Shown here one piece after another: positions 8,916 to 17,306 of a stretch of 64,000 bases of DNA (position 1 is its first letter; every line of letters starts with the position of its first letter). Made by a program: the position numbers and the translations under genes. The notes under the pieces are model-generated. The model did not search any database. It was not told the origin of the DNA and worked only from the letters and a program-made list of their open reading frames with translations. The DNA is from Bordetella flabilis (GTDB lineage Bacteria > Pseudomonadota > Gammaproteobacteria > Burkholderiales > Burkholderiaceae_B): contig NZ_CP016172.1 of assembly GCF_001676725.1 (NCBI RefSeq), positions 3,596,001 through 3,660,000 of the forward strand, written 5' to 3'.

Positions 8916-11288
8916 CTATTCCAACGGAATATCTTCCCAGCGCGTGACCGGCATCAGCGCTTCGCCGACGATGGGCAATGCGCCGGCCGCCGTGTCATAC
9001 GCACGCAATGCGGACAGATCCAGGCCGGTCCTGCCTTCGATGGCCGGAATCGATGCCCGCCACTGCAGCACGTTGACCGGCGTGTCGTCCGGTGGCGGCG
9101 CCGATCCACGCCGCGTGAGCGGGAACAGCGCGGTCTGGTCGGCAACCAGCGCCACCGCCTTCAGGCCGCCCGCGCCCTTCCACACCACGACCTTCCAGAA
9201 CGCCGACGGCACCTGCACGTTGTCCGCCCACATATCGTTGACATCGTCGAACACCGGCCCCTGCAGCACCGTCACGGGTTTGTCGCGCCCGCTGTCGAAG
9301 ATGCCTTTTTCGAGCACGTAGCGCTCGATACCCTGCCAGTACGTGATCGACTGATTGAACTTCCAGTGCTGCGGCGTGCAGTTGGTGAAGTGGAACGTGT
9401 CGGCGTTGGCGCGCGCCGCGAATTCTCCCCAGGTGGGATCCACTCGGCGGGTCAGATGGCCACGGTCGAATAGATGGCTCCAGCCCGAATAAAAGGCTTG
9501 GCCAACAAAGTACGAAGCGTTGATGCGGGTGTCGTTGTACCAGACGTCGCCTTCGGCTTGAGCGACCGCCGGCTGCCCGGTTTTGCGGTCGATGTCCAGC
9601 CAGCTGGCACCATCGATATTGGTGGCGGTAAGCAGCGCGAACCGGCGCGCCTTGTGCATGATCACGCTGAAATTCTGGTAGCGCAGCTCGCCCGCCAAGG
9701 CGCCCTCGGCGCGTTCCTGCAGCGGCGCGATGACACCCTTGCGCGGAGCGGCAATCCGGGCCAGATCGAGTTTCAGACCCGGGATGAACCTCGCGTCATA
9801 GCCGTTGCGATTGCCGTAGTCGGTGTCGACCTTCGCGCGTTCGGGCAGCCGCTTCAGCGTCCTGGCTGCCGTATCGACCGGCTTGGGGGCGGCTTCGGCG
9901 GCCGTGGACGTGGCCGGGACGGCAGCACCCAGCGCCACTGTCACGGTCAATGGAATCGCGACGATCTGCCCGGCAACGGGATACGGTTGGAGGCCCGCGC
10001 CCGCGGCCTCTGCCGGGGCGTCCACCGCTCCAGGCGCCGAGGCGCCCCCGTGCGCCGGGGATGCCTTGGCATTCCTTGAAGGTACGCGCCGCTCCAGTTG
10101 CCTGCCGGCAGCCGACGATGGATCCACCCACAGCGACAGCGCGCGGCGCAGGAGTTGCGCCGTTCCGGTGTCCAATTGCGGTAACCGCGACTGCAGGTCT
10201 TCATAGATGCTGCTGATGCGGATACCCTCGTTCACCTGTGCCGCGGCCGTTTCCTCCAATGCACTCGCGGCTGGCGCGGGCCGCAGGGCGGACCGGGATA
10301 CCCGGTCGGGCCGCACCGCCGCGGCCGGCCGCGCGGATGCAGCCGCTGCAGCTTTCCGCCCGGTCGGGCCACCGCGCGCCGCCTTTCGTGCCGGGCCGGA
10401 CCGGCTGCGTCCGCCCTTCGCGGGCGCGGCAAGCGCGGCTTCATCGTTCACGTCCGGCGCCTGGGGCGCATCAGGGGCGCCCGGCATATCGGCGCCGGCC
10501 GGCGCCGCGGCCGGTCCAGCGCCCGATGGCGCGCCATAATGATGCAAGGCCACCACGTCCCACTGATCGTTGAACACCGGAGCGCCTGAAGATCCGAAAT
10601 CGGTATCGGTCTCGTACAGCAGACGCGTTCCGGTGCGCGCCGTCAGCAGATTGTCGCGGATGGCGATGGTCTTGGGCATGCCCTCCGGATGCTGGATGAT
10701 GTTGACGTTCATGCCCTTGCGATGGCGGTCGGGAGTGAAACTGATGGGGCAATAGCCCAGCTCCTCCAGCACGGCCTCGCCCTGCACCCGCTCGCCCACG
10801 GCAATCAAGGCATAGTCCAGGTCCTTCTCGTCGGAAAACAGGGCGCAGCGCTCGGGCGCCAACCGGAATATCGTGCGGGGCCGCGGATGTCCACGCTCGT
10901 CCAGCTCATCGTCGAACACGACGGTGGCCTGGGCGGCGGCCACTGCGTCGCCGATGACGTGCTGGTTGGTCATGAACAGTTCGGGGCTGATCAGGAAGCC
11001 CGTGCCGGATACCGAGAGCCGTGGCGTCTGCAACACTACCCGCGCCACGGCACGGCGCGACGCCGCGCCCTCGGACAGGAAGGCGGCCGGCTGGAAGTCG
11101 TTGGTGCCGCGTACCGCCTCGGCCAGGCCCGAGTCGCGCTTTACGCGCGCATCGAAGGCGGCGCAACGGGTGGCATCGTCATCCGCCGCGCGCCAGGCGC
11201 CCGAAGCGACCAGCGCACGCGTGCGCGCCCTATCTTCACAGGTCGCGGCGATGCGCCGCAGGATATCGCTGATGGTGTCCGGCCGCAT
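8916..11288 (-). CDS. Trypsin-like protease fused to a NucA-type nonspecific nuclease
   Basis: A 790-residue two-enzyme fusion. Residues 1-80 are a helical, charged N-terminal domain with no signal peptide. Residues about 80-255 are a trypsin/HtrA-fold protease: TNQHVIG (His110), DLDYALIAV (Asp158) and FGSSGAPVF (Ser234). A low-complexity Ala/Pro/Arg linker spans about 255-345, a short VNEGIRISSIYEDL segment follows, then a second linker. Residues about 490-780 are a DNA/RNA non-specific endonuclease with the DRGH active site (Asp608 to His611) and metal/active-site region NCTPQ...N (636-645). All catalytic residues appear intact. The gene stands alone, 16 bases from the convergent M81 gene. 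A cytosolic protease-gated nuclease would suit a defence or self-killing effector, but that role is inference. Confidence 0.88.
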   Translation of the reverse strand: MRPDTISDILRRIAATCEDRARTRALVASGAWRAADDDATRCAAFDARVKRDSGLAEAVRGTNDFQPAAFLSEGAASRRAVARVVLQTPRLSVSGTGFLISPELFMTNQHVIGDAVAAAQATVVFDDELDERGHPRPRTIFRLAPERCALFSDEKDLDYALIAVGERVQGEAVLEELGYCPISFTPDRHRKGMNVNIIQHPEGMPKTIAIRDNLLTARTGTRLLYETDTDFGSSGAPVFNDQWDVVALHHYGAPSGAGPAAAPAGADMPGAPDAPQAPDVNDEAALAAPAKGGRSRSGPARKAARGGPTGRKAAAAASARPAAAVRPDRVSRSALRPAPAASALEETAAAQVNEGIRISSIYEDLQSRLPQLDTGTAQLLRRALSLWVDPSSAAGRQLERRVPSRNAKASPAHGGASAPGAVDAPAEAAGAGLQPYPVAGQIVAIPLTVTVALGAAVPATSTAAEAAPKPVDTAARTLKRLPERAKVDTDYGNRNGYDARFIPGLKLDLARIAAPRKGVIAPLQERAEGALAGELRYQNFSVIMHKARRFALLTATNIDGASWLDIDRKTGQPAVAQAEGDVWYNDTRINASYFVGQAFYSGWSHLFDRGHLTRRVDPTWGEFAARANADTFHFTNCTPQHWKFNQSITYWQGIERYVLEKGIFDSGRDKPVTVLQGPVFDDVNDMWADNVQVPSAFWKVVVWKGAGGLKAVALVADQTALFPLTRRGSAPPPDDTPVNVLQWRASIPAIEGRTGLDLSALRAYDTAAGALPIVGEALMPVTRWEDIPLE

Positions 11289-11426
11289 GGATCCTCCTGG
11301 CTGGGATGGGCCAGGATGTTCGGGCGCCGGGGTGACAGCGCGGTGACATTCATGTTTGCTTGCAATCGGGCCGGCGAGCCGAGCTCGCGCGCAATGCCCC
11401 GTCGTCGCAGCCCCGCAGCCGCGCCC

Positions 11427-12365
11427 TCAGAACTGCCGGGCGGCGGTCGCCTGGCGCAGGTTCTCCATCAGCGACCGTGACGCCGCCGTCGGCACGGCGC
11501 CCCGGCGCGTAGTGATGCCGACCCTCTCCTCGCTCCCGGGCACGGAGACGGGCACCACGGCCAGCGAATTGCTGGCGATATCGCGCGCCACCGCGCTGCG
11601 CGGCACCAGCCAGATGGCATCGTGTTCCAACGTCATCGCACGCGACATCGACATCGACAGGGTCTGCAGCAACATTCCCGGCTTGCCGGCGCCCGCGTCA
11701 TCCAACAGCCGGTCGGCGGACTGGCGGATCAGGGTGCCCGTCGGCGGCAGGAGCACCGGAAACGCCCCGCCGGCCGCCGTTTCGCGCAGGCCGCCGCGCG
11801 CGGCCGGGTGGCCAGGCCGCGTCACGACGACCAGCGGATCGGCAAACAGGTATTCGAATCGCAGTCCTTCCGACAGCTCGGGATCGGCGGCCCGGTTGAC
11901 GGCGAAAGCCAGCTGGCCGCTGCGCACGCCCGCGAGCAGCTCCGAATTCGACGCCGTCACGACCTCCAGTTCGACATCGCGCCATGCATCGCGCATGGCG
12001 GCAAAAGCGCGGGGAACCAGGATGGCCGCCAGCGTGGGAAGTACGCCGAAACGTACTTCCGCGCGCTGCGGACTTTCCGGAACCGCGACGGCGTGCAGGC
12101 CTTCGCGCAAGGTGGCGAGCACCTGGGTGGCATAGGGCAGCAGGCGCTGGCCCTCCCGCGTGAGCCTGGCCCCCTGCCTGCCGCGCGTGAACAGCGCAGT
12201 GCCGACGATATCCTCCAGCTCGACCAGCCGCTTGGAGATGGCCGGCTGGGAAATCGCCAGTTTTTCGGCGGCCCGCAGCAGGGAGCCGCTTTGGGCGATG
12301 GCGACGAAGCAATGCAGGTGGCGCAGGCTTACGCGGCTGCTGGCGGCCAAGTTTTGTATATCCAT
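11427..12365 (-). CDS. pcaQ: LysR-type regulator of protocatechuate catabolism (PcaQ-like)
   Basis: A 312-residue LysR protein: winged HTH at about residues 12-70 (RHLHCFVAIAQSGSLLRAAEKL, SQPAISKRL), effector domain from about residue 100. The N-terminal VSLRHLHCF and effector-domain SGTLIR-like segment fit the PcaQ/GbpR group, and the gene is divergent from pcaHGBL by only 100 bases, the standard PcaQ position. In the alpha- and betaproteobacterial family it activates pca genes in response to a beta-ketoadipate pathway intermediate such as beta-carboxy-muconate or protocatechuate. Its start codon lies inside a perfect palindrome that may be its own operator. Confidence 0.9.
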   Translation of the reverse strand: MDIQNLAASSRVSLRHLHCFVAIAQSGSLLRAAEKLAISQPAISKRLVELEDIVGTALFTRGRQGARLTREGQRLLPYATQVLATLREGLHAVAVPESPQRAEVRFGVLPTLAAILVPRAFAAMRDAWRDVELEVVTASNSELLAGVRSGQLAFAVNRAADPELSEGLRFEYLFADPLVVVTRPGHPAARGGLRETAAGGAFPVLLPPTGTLIRQSADRLLDDAGAGKPGMLLQTLSMSMSRAMTLEHDAIWLVPRSAVARDIASNSLAVVPVSVPGSEERVGITTRRGAVPTAASRSLMENLRQATAARQF

Positions 12366-12404
12366 AAGTTATGGAAACCATCCAGAAAATTCACTTTTCA
12401 TAAT
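12362..12404. promoter_or_regulatory. pcaQ-pcaH intergenic operator/promoter
   Basis: The perfect palindrome CCATAAGTTATGG (12362-12374) covers the pcaQ start codon and lies about 90 bases before pcaH. A CATAAT at 12399-12404 is a fair -10 for pcaH, with no good -35, as expected for an activator-dependent promoter. I infer this is the PcaQ site; the published alphaproteobacterial PcaQ motif (ATAACC-N4-GGTTAA, from memory) is related in its half-site but not identical. Confidence 0.5.
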
Positions 12405-12465
12405 CTTAGAGAAATTCCAGAATGCCTGTCATCCCGTCCGACGCCGAAGCAAAGGAGACAGCGCA

Positions 12466-13176
12466 ATGGCCGACAGCAAGGTCGCCCCCTTCGACTGGGG
12501 CTCGCATCCCCCGTATGACTACCCCGGCTATCGCTCCACCGCCAAGCGCTCGCCGCGCGCGGCGCTGCTGCCCATGCCGGAGCGCATGCGCAATATGCGC
12601 GCGCCGGTTTACGGCGCCGACCGGCTGGGGGCGCTGGACCATGACCTGACCTGTAACGCCGTGAAGAACGGCGCGCCGCTGGGCGAGCGCATCATCGTTA
12701 CCGGCCGGGTGCTGGACGAGCGGAACAGGCCGGTCGCCAACACGCTGGTCGAGATCTGGCAGGCCAACGCGGCGGGCCGCTACGTCCACAAGGGCGACCA
12801 GCACGATGCTCCGCTCGATCCGAATTTCCTCGGCGCGGGGCGCTGCCTGACCGATGCCGATGGCGTGTACCGGTTCCTGACGATCAAGCCGGGCGCCTAT
12901 CCCTGGGGCAACCATCCGAACGCCTGGCGTCCCAACCATATCCACTTCTCGCTGTTCGGCGACTGGTTCGCGTCGCGGCTGGTGACCCAGATGTACTTTC
13001 CGGGCGACCCGCTGCTGGCCTTCGATCCCATGGTGCAAGGCGTGCCCGAGGCCGCGCGCGAGCGGCTGGTGTCCAGGTTTTCGCCCGATGTGACCGAAGA
13101 AGGCCATGCGCTGGGCTACGTCTTCGACATCGTCCTGCGAGGCGCCGCCGAAACGCCGATGGAGAACCGCCGATGA
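12466..13176 (+). CDS. pcaH: Protocatechuate 3,4-dioxygenase, beta subunit
   Basis: The iron-bearing subunit of the intradiol dioxygenase that cleaves protocatechuate to 3-carboxy-cis,cis-muconate. The 236-residue product carries the non-haem Fe(III) ligands in their expected motifs: Tyr106 (GRYVH), Tyr145 (GAYPW), and His158 and His160 (NHIHFS). The N-terminal PPYDYPGYRSTAKRSP is typical of PcaH. The start at 12466 has AAGGAG eight bases upstream; the frame is open well upstream but that region is the pcaQ antisense. Its stop overlaps pcaG as ATGA. First gene of pcaHGBL. Confidence 0.97.
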   Translation: MADSKVAPFDWGSHPPYDYPGYRSTAKRSPRAALLPMPERMRNMRAPVYGADRLGALDHDLTCNAVKNGAPLGERIIVTGRVLDERNRPVANTLVEIWQANAAGRYVHKGDQHDAPLDPNFLGAGRCLTDADGVYRFLTIKPGAYPWGNHPNAWRPNHIHFSLFGDWFASRLVTQMYFPGDPLLAFDPMVQGVPEAARERLVSRFSPDVTEEGHALGYVFDIVLRGAAETPMENRR

Positions 13177-13709
13177 GCCGCCAGACCCCTTCACAGACCG
13201 TGGGGCCTTATTTCGCCTATGGCCTGGTCCCCGAGCAATACGGCTTCGACCTGAAGAGCGCCTTTCCGGGCCGCCTGATCGAACCGGACGATCCCGCCCC
13301 GCGCGTCACGATCACCGGCCGGGTCCTGGACGGCGATGGCGAGCCCATACACGACGCCATGCTCGAATTCTGGCTCGAACGTGACGGCGCAGCGCCGGCG
13401 ATGTGCCGCATCGGTACAGGTACGGACCCGCAGTTCCGCTACATCGTCGATCTTCCCCGGCCGAAAGCCGCGGACCCCGGCGACGCGCCGCACGCGGACA
13501 TCATCGTCATGGCGCGCGGCATGCTGCTGCACGCCATTACCCGCGTTTACTTCGGCGACGAAGAGCAGGCCAATGCCGCCGACCGAACGCTGAACGCCGT
13601 TGCGCCAGCCCGTCGCCCTACGCTGATCGCGCGACCCTTGTCGCCGCAGCACTACCATTTCGACATCCGCCTGCAGGGCAGCGACGAAACGGTTTTCTTC
13701 GAACTGTAG
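13173..13709 (+). CDS. pcaG: Protocatechuate 3,4-dioxygenase, alpha subunit
   Basis: The 178-residue partner of PcaH in the alpha-beta protomer. Seen: the N-terminal SQTVGPYFAYGL motif diagnostic of PcaG, the intradiol-dioxygenase core ITGRVLDGDGEPIHDAMLEFW, and the C-terminal YHFDIRLQG segment where PcaH has its iron-ligand histidines. As expected for the alpha chain, the full set of iron ligands is absent. Translationally coupled to pcaH through a 4-base overlap. Confidence 0.96.
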   Translation: MSRQTPSQTVGPYFAYGLVPEQYGFDLKSAFPGRLIEPDDPAPRVTITGRVLDGDGEPIHDAMLEFWLERDGAAPAMCRIGTGTDPQFRYIVDLPRPKAADPGDAPHADIIVMARGMLLHAITRVYFGDEEQANAADRTLNAVAPARRPTLIARPLSPQHYHFDIRLQGSDETVFFEL

Positions 13710-13747
13710 CGGCAGCCCTTCCATCCGAAACCGCGGACCCGACGCCG

Positions 13748-15136
13748 ATGCTATCGATACGCGCGATGTTCTCCACGGACGCCATGCGCGATCTATGGAC
13801 CGACGCGGCGGTGTATGCCGCGATGCTGCGCTTCGAGGCCGCGCTGGCGCATGCCCAGGCGCAATGTGGCCTGATTCCGCCCGCGACCGCGCAACACATC
13901 GCCAGGGTATGCGCCGACCCGGCCCCGTTCGACTGGTCCGCGTTGTCCTCGGATGCGCGCAAGGCGGGAACGGCGGCAATACCGTTCATCAAGGCGCTCA
14001 AGCAGCAAATCGCCCACGGCGCGCCCGAGTACGCACCCTTTGCCCACTACGGGTCCACCAGCCAGGACGTTTGCGAGACGGCGCTGATCCTGCAGTCGCA
14101 GTTGGCGCTGCGGCGGGTCTATGGGCAATTGCGAGAGCTGGGAGATGCGCTGCGCCACCTCGTCGTGACGCATCGCCGCACGGAAATGCTGGCGCGCACC
14201 CTGATGCAACCCGCCGCGCCGATCTCCTTCGGCTGGAAGGCGGCGGGCTGGCTCGATGCACTGGACCGTTGCGCGGGCGCGCTGCGGGATGCCGGGGAAG
14301 CCGGCCGGGTTATCCAGTTCGGCGGTTCGAATGGCGCGCGCGCCGCGCTGGGCGCCCCCGGCGGGGATGTCGCCGCCGCCGTCGCCCATGCGCTTGGGCT
14401 ACGCACCACGCCGATCGCCTGGCACGGCGCGCGTGACCGGCTGGCGCGTCTGGGCAACGAACTGGCGCTGTGCTGCGCCATGCTGGGCAAGCTGGGGCGC
14501 GACATTTCACTGATGATGCAAAGCGAGGTGGCCGAAGCTTTCGAGCCGACGAGCGCGGGCCGCGGCGGATCGTCGGCCATGCCGCACAAGCGCAATCCCA
14601 TGGCGTGCATGCACATGCTGGACGCCGCCTTGCGCGCGCCGCCGCTGGCATTGTCGCTGGTCTCGGACATGGGCGCGGAGCATGAGCGGGGGCTCGGAAG
14701 CTGGCCCAATGCCCTGCCCCTGCTCGCCGACCTGTTCATGCTGCTGGACAACGCCTTGTCCATGGCGGTGGAAACCATCCAGGGACTGCGGGTCAGCCCC
14801 GAAGCGATGCGGGCGAACCTGGCGCGCCAATGCGGCGTCGTCCATTCCGAAAGCGTTGGCCTGCTGCTGGGCCGTGAACTCGGCGCCGCCGCGGGCCAGC
14901 GTATCGTCGACGCGCTATGCAGACAGGCGCTGGAGCAAGGCGTCGAGCTGCGCGAACTGCTGCTGCGCCATCCCGAAGTCGAAGGCAGGATTCCGCGCAT
15001 CGAGATCGAACAGGCCTGCAGCGTGGCGCGTTGCCTGGACGCCGCCGACGCGCAATGCGAACCGGTGTTGGCGGCCTGGGCGCAACGCCGCGCCGAACTG
15101 CACGCCGCCTGCCTCCTCGACGATCAAGCTTCGTAG
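13748..15136 (+). CDS. pcaB: 3-carboxy-cis,cis-muconate cycloisomerase
   Basis: A 462-residue member of the fumarase/aspartase superfamily that lactonises 3-carboxymuconate to 4-carboxymuconolactone. Seen: GSTSQD at about 102-107, the superfamily signature GGSSAMPHKRNP at about residue 275 to 290, and the C-terminal ELLLRHPEV segment typical of PcaB. The start at 13748 is the first sensible ATG after pcaG (38-base gap); a much longer open frame upstream overlaps pcaG and is not used. Soluble, cytosolic, third gene of the pca operon. Confidence 0.95.
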   Translation: MLSIRAMFSTDAMRDLWTDAAVYAAMLRFEAALAHAQAQCGLIPPATAQHIARVCADPAPFDWSALSSDARKAGTAAIPFIKALKQQIAHGAPEYAPFAHYGSTSQDVCETALILQSQLALRRVYGQLRELGDALRHLVVTHRRTEMLARTLMQPAAPISFGWKAAGWLDALDRCAGALRDAGEAGRVIQFGGSNGARAALGAPGGDVAAAVAHALGLRTTPIAWHGARDRLARLGNELALCCAMLGKLGRDISLMMQSEVAEAFEPTSAGRGGSSAMPHKRNPMACMHMLDAALRAPPLALSLVSDMGAEHERGLGSWPNALPLLADLFMLLDNALSMAVETIQGLRVSPEAMRANLARQCGVVHSESVGLLLGRELGAAAGQRIVDALCRQALEQGVELRELLLRHPEVEGRIPRIEIEQACSVARCLDAADAQCEPVLAAWAQRRAELHAACLLDDQAS

Positions 15137-15154
15137 TCTTTTCCAAGGAACGAC

Positions 15155-16333
15155 ATGGCTTTCGCCCTCAACGGTCCCACGCGCATCTATTGGCGCAGCG
15201 ATGGCCTCCGCTCTTTGCCCGCGCTGGTATTGGGCAATTCCCTGGGCACGGATTTCTCGCTATGGGACCCCGTCCTGCCGCGGCTGATGCGTCATTTCCG
15301 CGTCATCCGCTTCGATATGCGCGGCCACGGCGCCTCGGATGCGCCGGCGGGCTCCTACACGATGGCCCAGTTGGCCGGCGACCTGGCCGCCGTCGTGCAG
15401 GGCGCCGGGCTGGACAGATTCCACTACTGCGGCGTCTCGCTGGGCGGCATGGTGGGCATGGCCTACGCGCAGCGCCCGGACCACCGCATGGACAAGCTGG
15501 TGCTCTCGAATACGGCCGTGCGGTTTCCTCCGGACGTCTGGAGCGCCCGCATCCAGAACGTCGAGCGCGGCGGCATGGCGGCGATCGAGCAGGCCGTGCT
15601 CGGCCGGTTTTTCACGCCGCGCTTCCTGGCGCTGGGCGATCCGCGCGTGGAGCAGATACGGGAGACGCTGTTATCCATCGATCCGGCCGGCTATGCCGGC
15701 TGCTGCGCGGCCATCCGGGACATGCGGATCGCTGATGGCCTGGCCTCGATCCGCATTCCCGCGCTGGTCCTGACCGGCGCGCAAGACCTGTCCACGCCTC
15801 CCGAGCGCGGCATCGAGATCGCGGCGGCGATTTCCGGCGCCGCGGTTACCGCGCTGCCGGGCGCACACATACCGATGGTCGAGCTGCCGGTGCAATGGAG
15901 CGACGCCGTCCTGGCGTTCCTGGCCCCGGCGGGCGACCCCACGGAAAGCGAACGCTATGCGCTTGGCCTGGAACGGCGACGCGACGTGCTGGGCCGTGCC
16001 TATGTGGACGGGCGCCTCGCCGCACGCACCGGTTTCAACACCGCCTTCCAGGAAATGATCACGCAACTGGCGTGGGGCAGGATCTGGACGTCTAGTCGCA
16101 TCGATGACGCGACGCGGCGCCTGGTCGTGATGACGATCACCGCCGCGCTCGGGCGTTGGGAGGAATTAGAATTGCATGTCGGCGCCGCGCTGCGGGCCGG
16201 CACGGAGAGCGGCCTCATCGAAGAGGCGTTGTTCATGGTCAGCGTCTATGCCGGCGTGCCGGCCGCCAACACCGGCTTCGCCATCGCGGGCAGGCTGCTG
16301 AAGCAATGGGAAGAAGGAAGCGCCGGCTCATAG
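15155..16333 (+). CDS. pcaL: Fused 3-oxoadipate enol-lactonase / 4-carboxymuconolactone decarboxylase
   Basis: A bifunctional 392-residue protein catalysing two successive steps: decarboxylation of 4-carboxymuconolactone and hydrolysis of the resulting enol-lactone to 3-oxoadipate. Residues 1-255 are the alpha/beta hydrolase PcaD domain (nucleophile GVSLGG, Ser95; C-terminal GAHIPMVE His). Residues about 265-388 are the PcaC/carboxymuconolactone decarboxylase domain (RRDVLGRAYVDG, FNTAFQEMITQLAWG, and the ELELHVGAALRAG motif). The joint at about residues 255-265 has no stop or frameshift, so this is a true fusion, as described for PcaL proteins. It starts 18 bases after pcaB and its end overlaps the convergent reductase gene by six bases. 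Confidence 0.94.
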   Translation: MAFALNGPTRIYWRSDGLRSLPALVLGNSLGTDFSLWDPVLPRLMRHFRVIRFDMRGHGASDAPAGSYTMAQLAGDLAAVVQGAGLDRFHYCGVSLGGMVGMAYAQRPDHRMDKLVLSNTAVRFPPDVWSARIQNVERGGMAAIEQAVLGRFFTPRFLALGDPRVEQIRETLLSIDPAGYAGCCAAIRDMRIADGLASIRIPALVLTGAQDLSTPPERGIEIAAAISGAAVTALPGAHIPMVELPVQWSDAVLAFLAPAGDPTESERYALGLERRRDVLGRAYVDGRLAARTGFNTAFQEMITQLAWGRIWTSSRIDDATRRLVVMTITAALGRWEELELHVGAALRAGTESGLIEEALFMVSVYAGVPAANTGFAIAGRLLKQWEEGSAGS

Positions 16334-17290
16334 ATCCAGCACCAGAAGCGGCGTCTTCGCCCGCGAACAACAGGGCGTGAACTGGTCGTTCCTGGCCTGT
16401 TCCTGCGGTGACATGAACAGGTCGCGGTGATCGGGCTCTCCCTCCAGCACCCGGGTAAGGCAGGTGCCGCAGATGCCCTGTTCGCAGGCTACCGGCACAT
16501 CGACGCCGGCGCGGGCGAGGGCCTGGGCCACCGAACAATCCGCCGGCACGTCCACGACCCGGCCGGAACTGGCCAGCTTCACGGAAAACGCGCCGCCTGC
16601 CTCGACCGGCGCAGGGTCGGCGGCGAAGAACTCGTAGTGCAGGCTGTCCTCGGGCCAGCCGCGCGCCCGCGCCGCGCCGAGCACCGCATCCATAAAGCCC
16701 TTGGGACCGCACACATACAAGTGCGTGCCGGCGGCTGGCGTGCACACCGCCGACAGGTCCAGCCTCTGTCCGGGCGGGCCATCGTCGACATGGAAATCCA
16801 CCCGCCCCGCGTATGGCGGCTCGTTCAATTGTCCGCGGAACGCCGCGCGCTCCGCCGAGCGCGTGCAATAGTGAAGCCGGAAGTCCGCGCCGATGGCCGC
16901 CAGCCGCTGCGCCATGCACAGCAGCGGCGTGACGCCGATGCCGCCGGCCAACAGCACGTGCCGTTCTGCGCTCTCCGCCAGGGCAAAGAGATTGCGCGGC
17001 ACGCCGATTTCCAGCAGGTCGTTTTCGCGCACCACGTCATGCATGGCGTGCGACCCGCCGCGCGACGCCGGCTCGCGCAGCACGGCGATACGGTACCGTG
17101 TGCGCTCCGATGGCGCATTGCATAGCGAATACTGGCGCGTGAGCCCATCCGACAAATAGACATCGATGTGCGAACCGGCCGTGAACGCGGGCAGTTCGCC
17201 GCCGCCCGGATCGACCAGCTCGAAGCTGCAAATATCGGCGGTCTCCGCCAGCTTGCGCGCGACGCGCACCGTCAAGCGATTTGCACTCAT
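16328..17290 (-). CDS. Phthalate-dioxygenase-reductase-type ferredoxin reductase (operon A)
   Basis: A 320-residue electron-transfer protein: an FMN domain (TRQYSLCN), an NADH-binding domain (GGIGVTPLL, YVCGPKGFMDAV) and a C-terminal plant-type 2Fe-2S ferredoxin domain (CEQGICGTC, then the fourth Cys in FTPCCSRAK). This order (FMN, NAD, 2Fe-2S) defines the PDR/VanB class, which passes electrons from NADH to a Rieske oxygenase. The start at 17290 is preferred for its AAGGGGG site. Last gene of the operon oxygenase (19204-20493), Bug receptor, SDR, reductase, so its partner is most likely that oxygenase. Confidence 0.92.
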   Translation of the reverse strand: MSANRLTVRVARKLAETADICSFELVDPGGGELPAFTAGSHIDVYLSDGLTRQYSLCNAPSERTRYRIAVLREPASRGGSHAMHDVVRENDLLEIGVPRNLFALAESAERHVLLAGGIGVTPLLCMAQRLAAIGADFRLHYCTRSAERAAFRGQLNEPPYAGRVDFHVDDGPPGQRLDLSAVCTPAAGTHLYVCGPKGFMDAVLGAARARGWPEDSLHYEFFAADPAPVEAGGAFSVKLASSGRVVDVPADCSVAQALARAGVDVPVACEQGICGTCLTRVLEGEPDHRDLFMSPQEQARNDQFTPCCSRAKTPLLVLDL

Positions 17291-17306
17291 CCCGCGGTCC
17301 CCCTTG

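Noticed and set aside
8916..11288. Reading the nuclease fusion as a secreted scavenging enzyme
   Set aside because: The N-terminus is charged and helical with no hydrophobic signal segment, unlike exported NucA-type enzymes.
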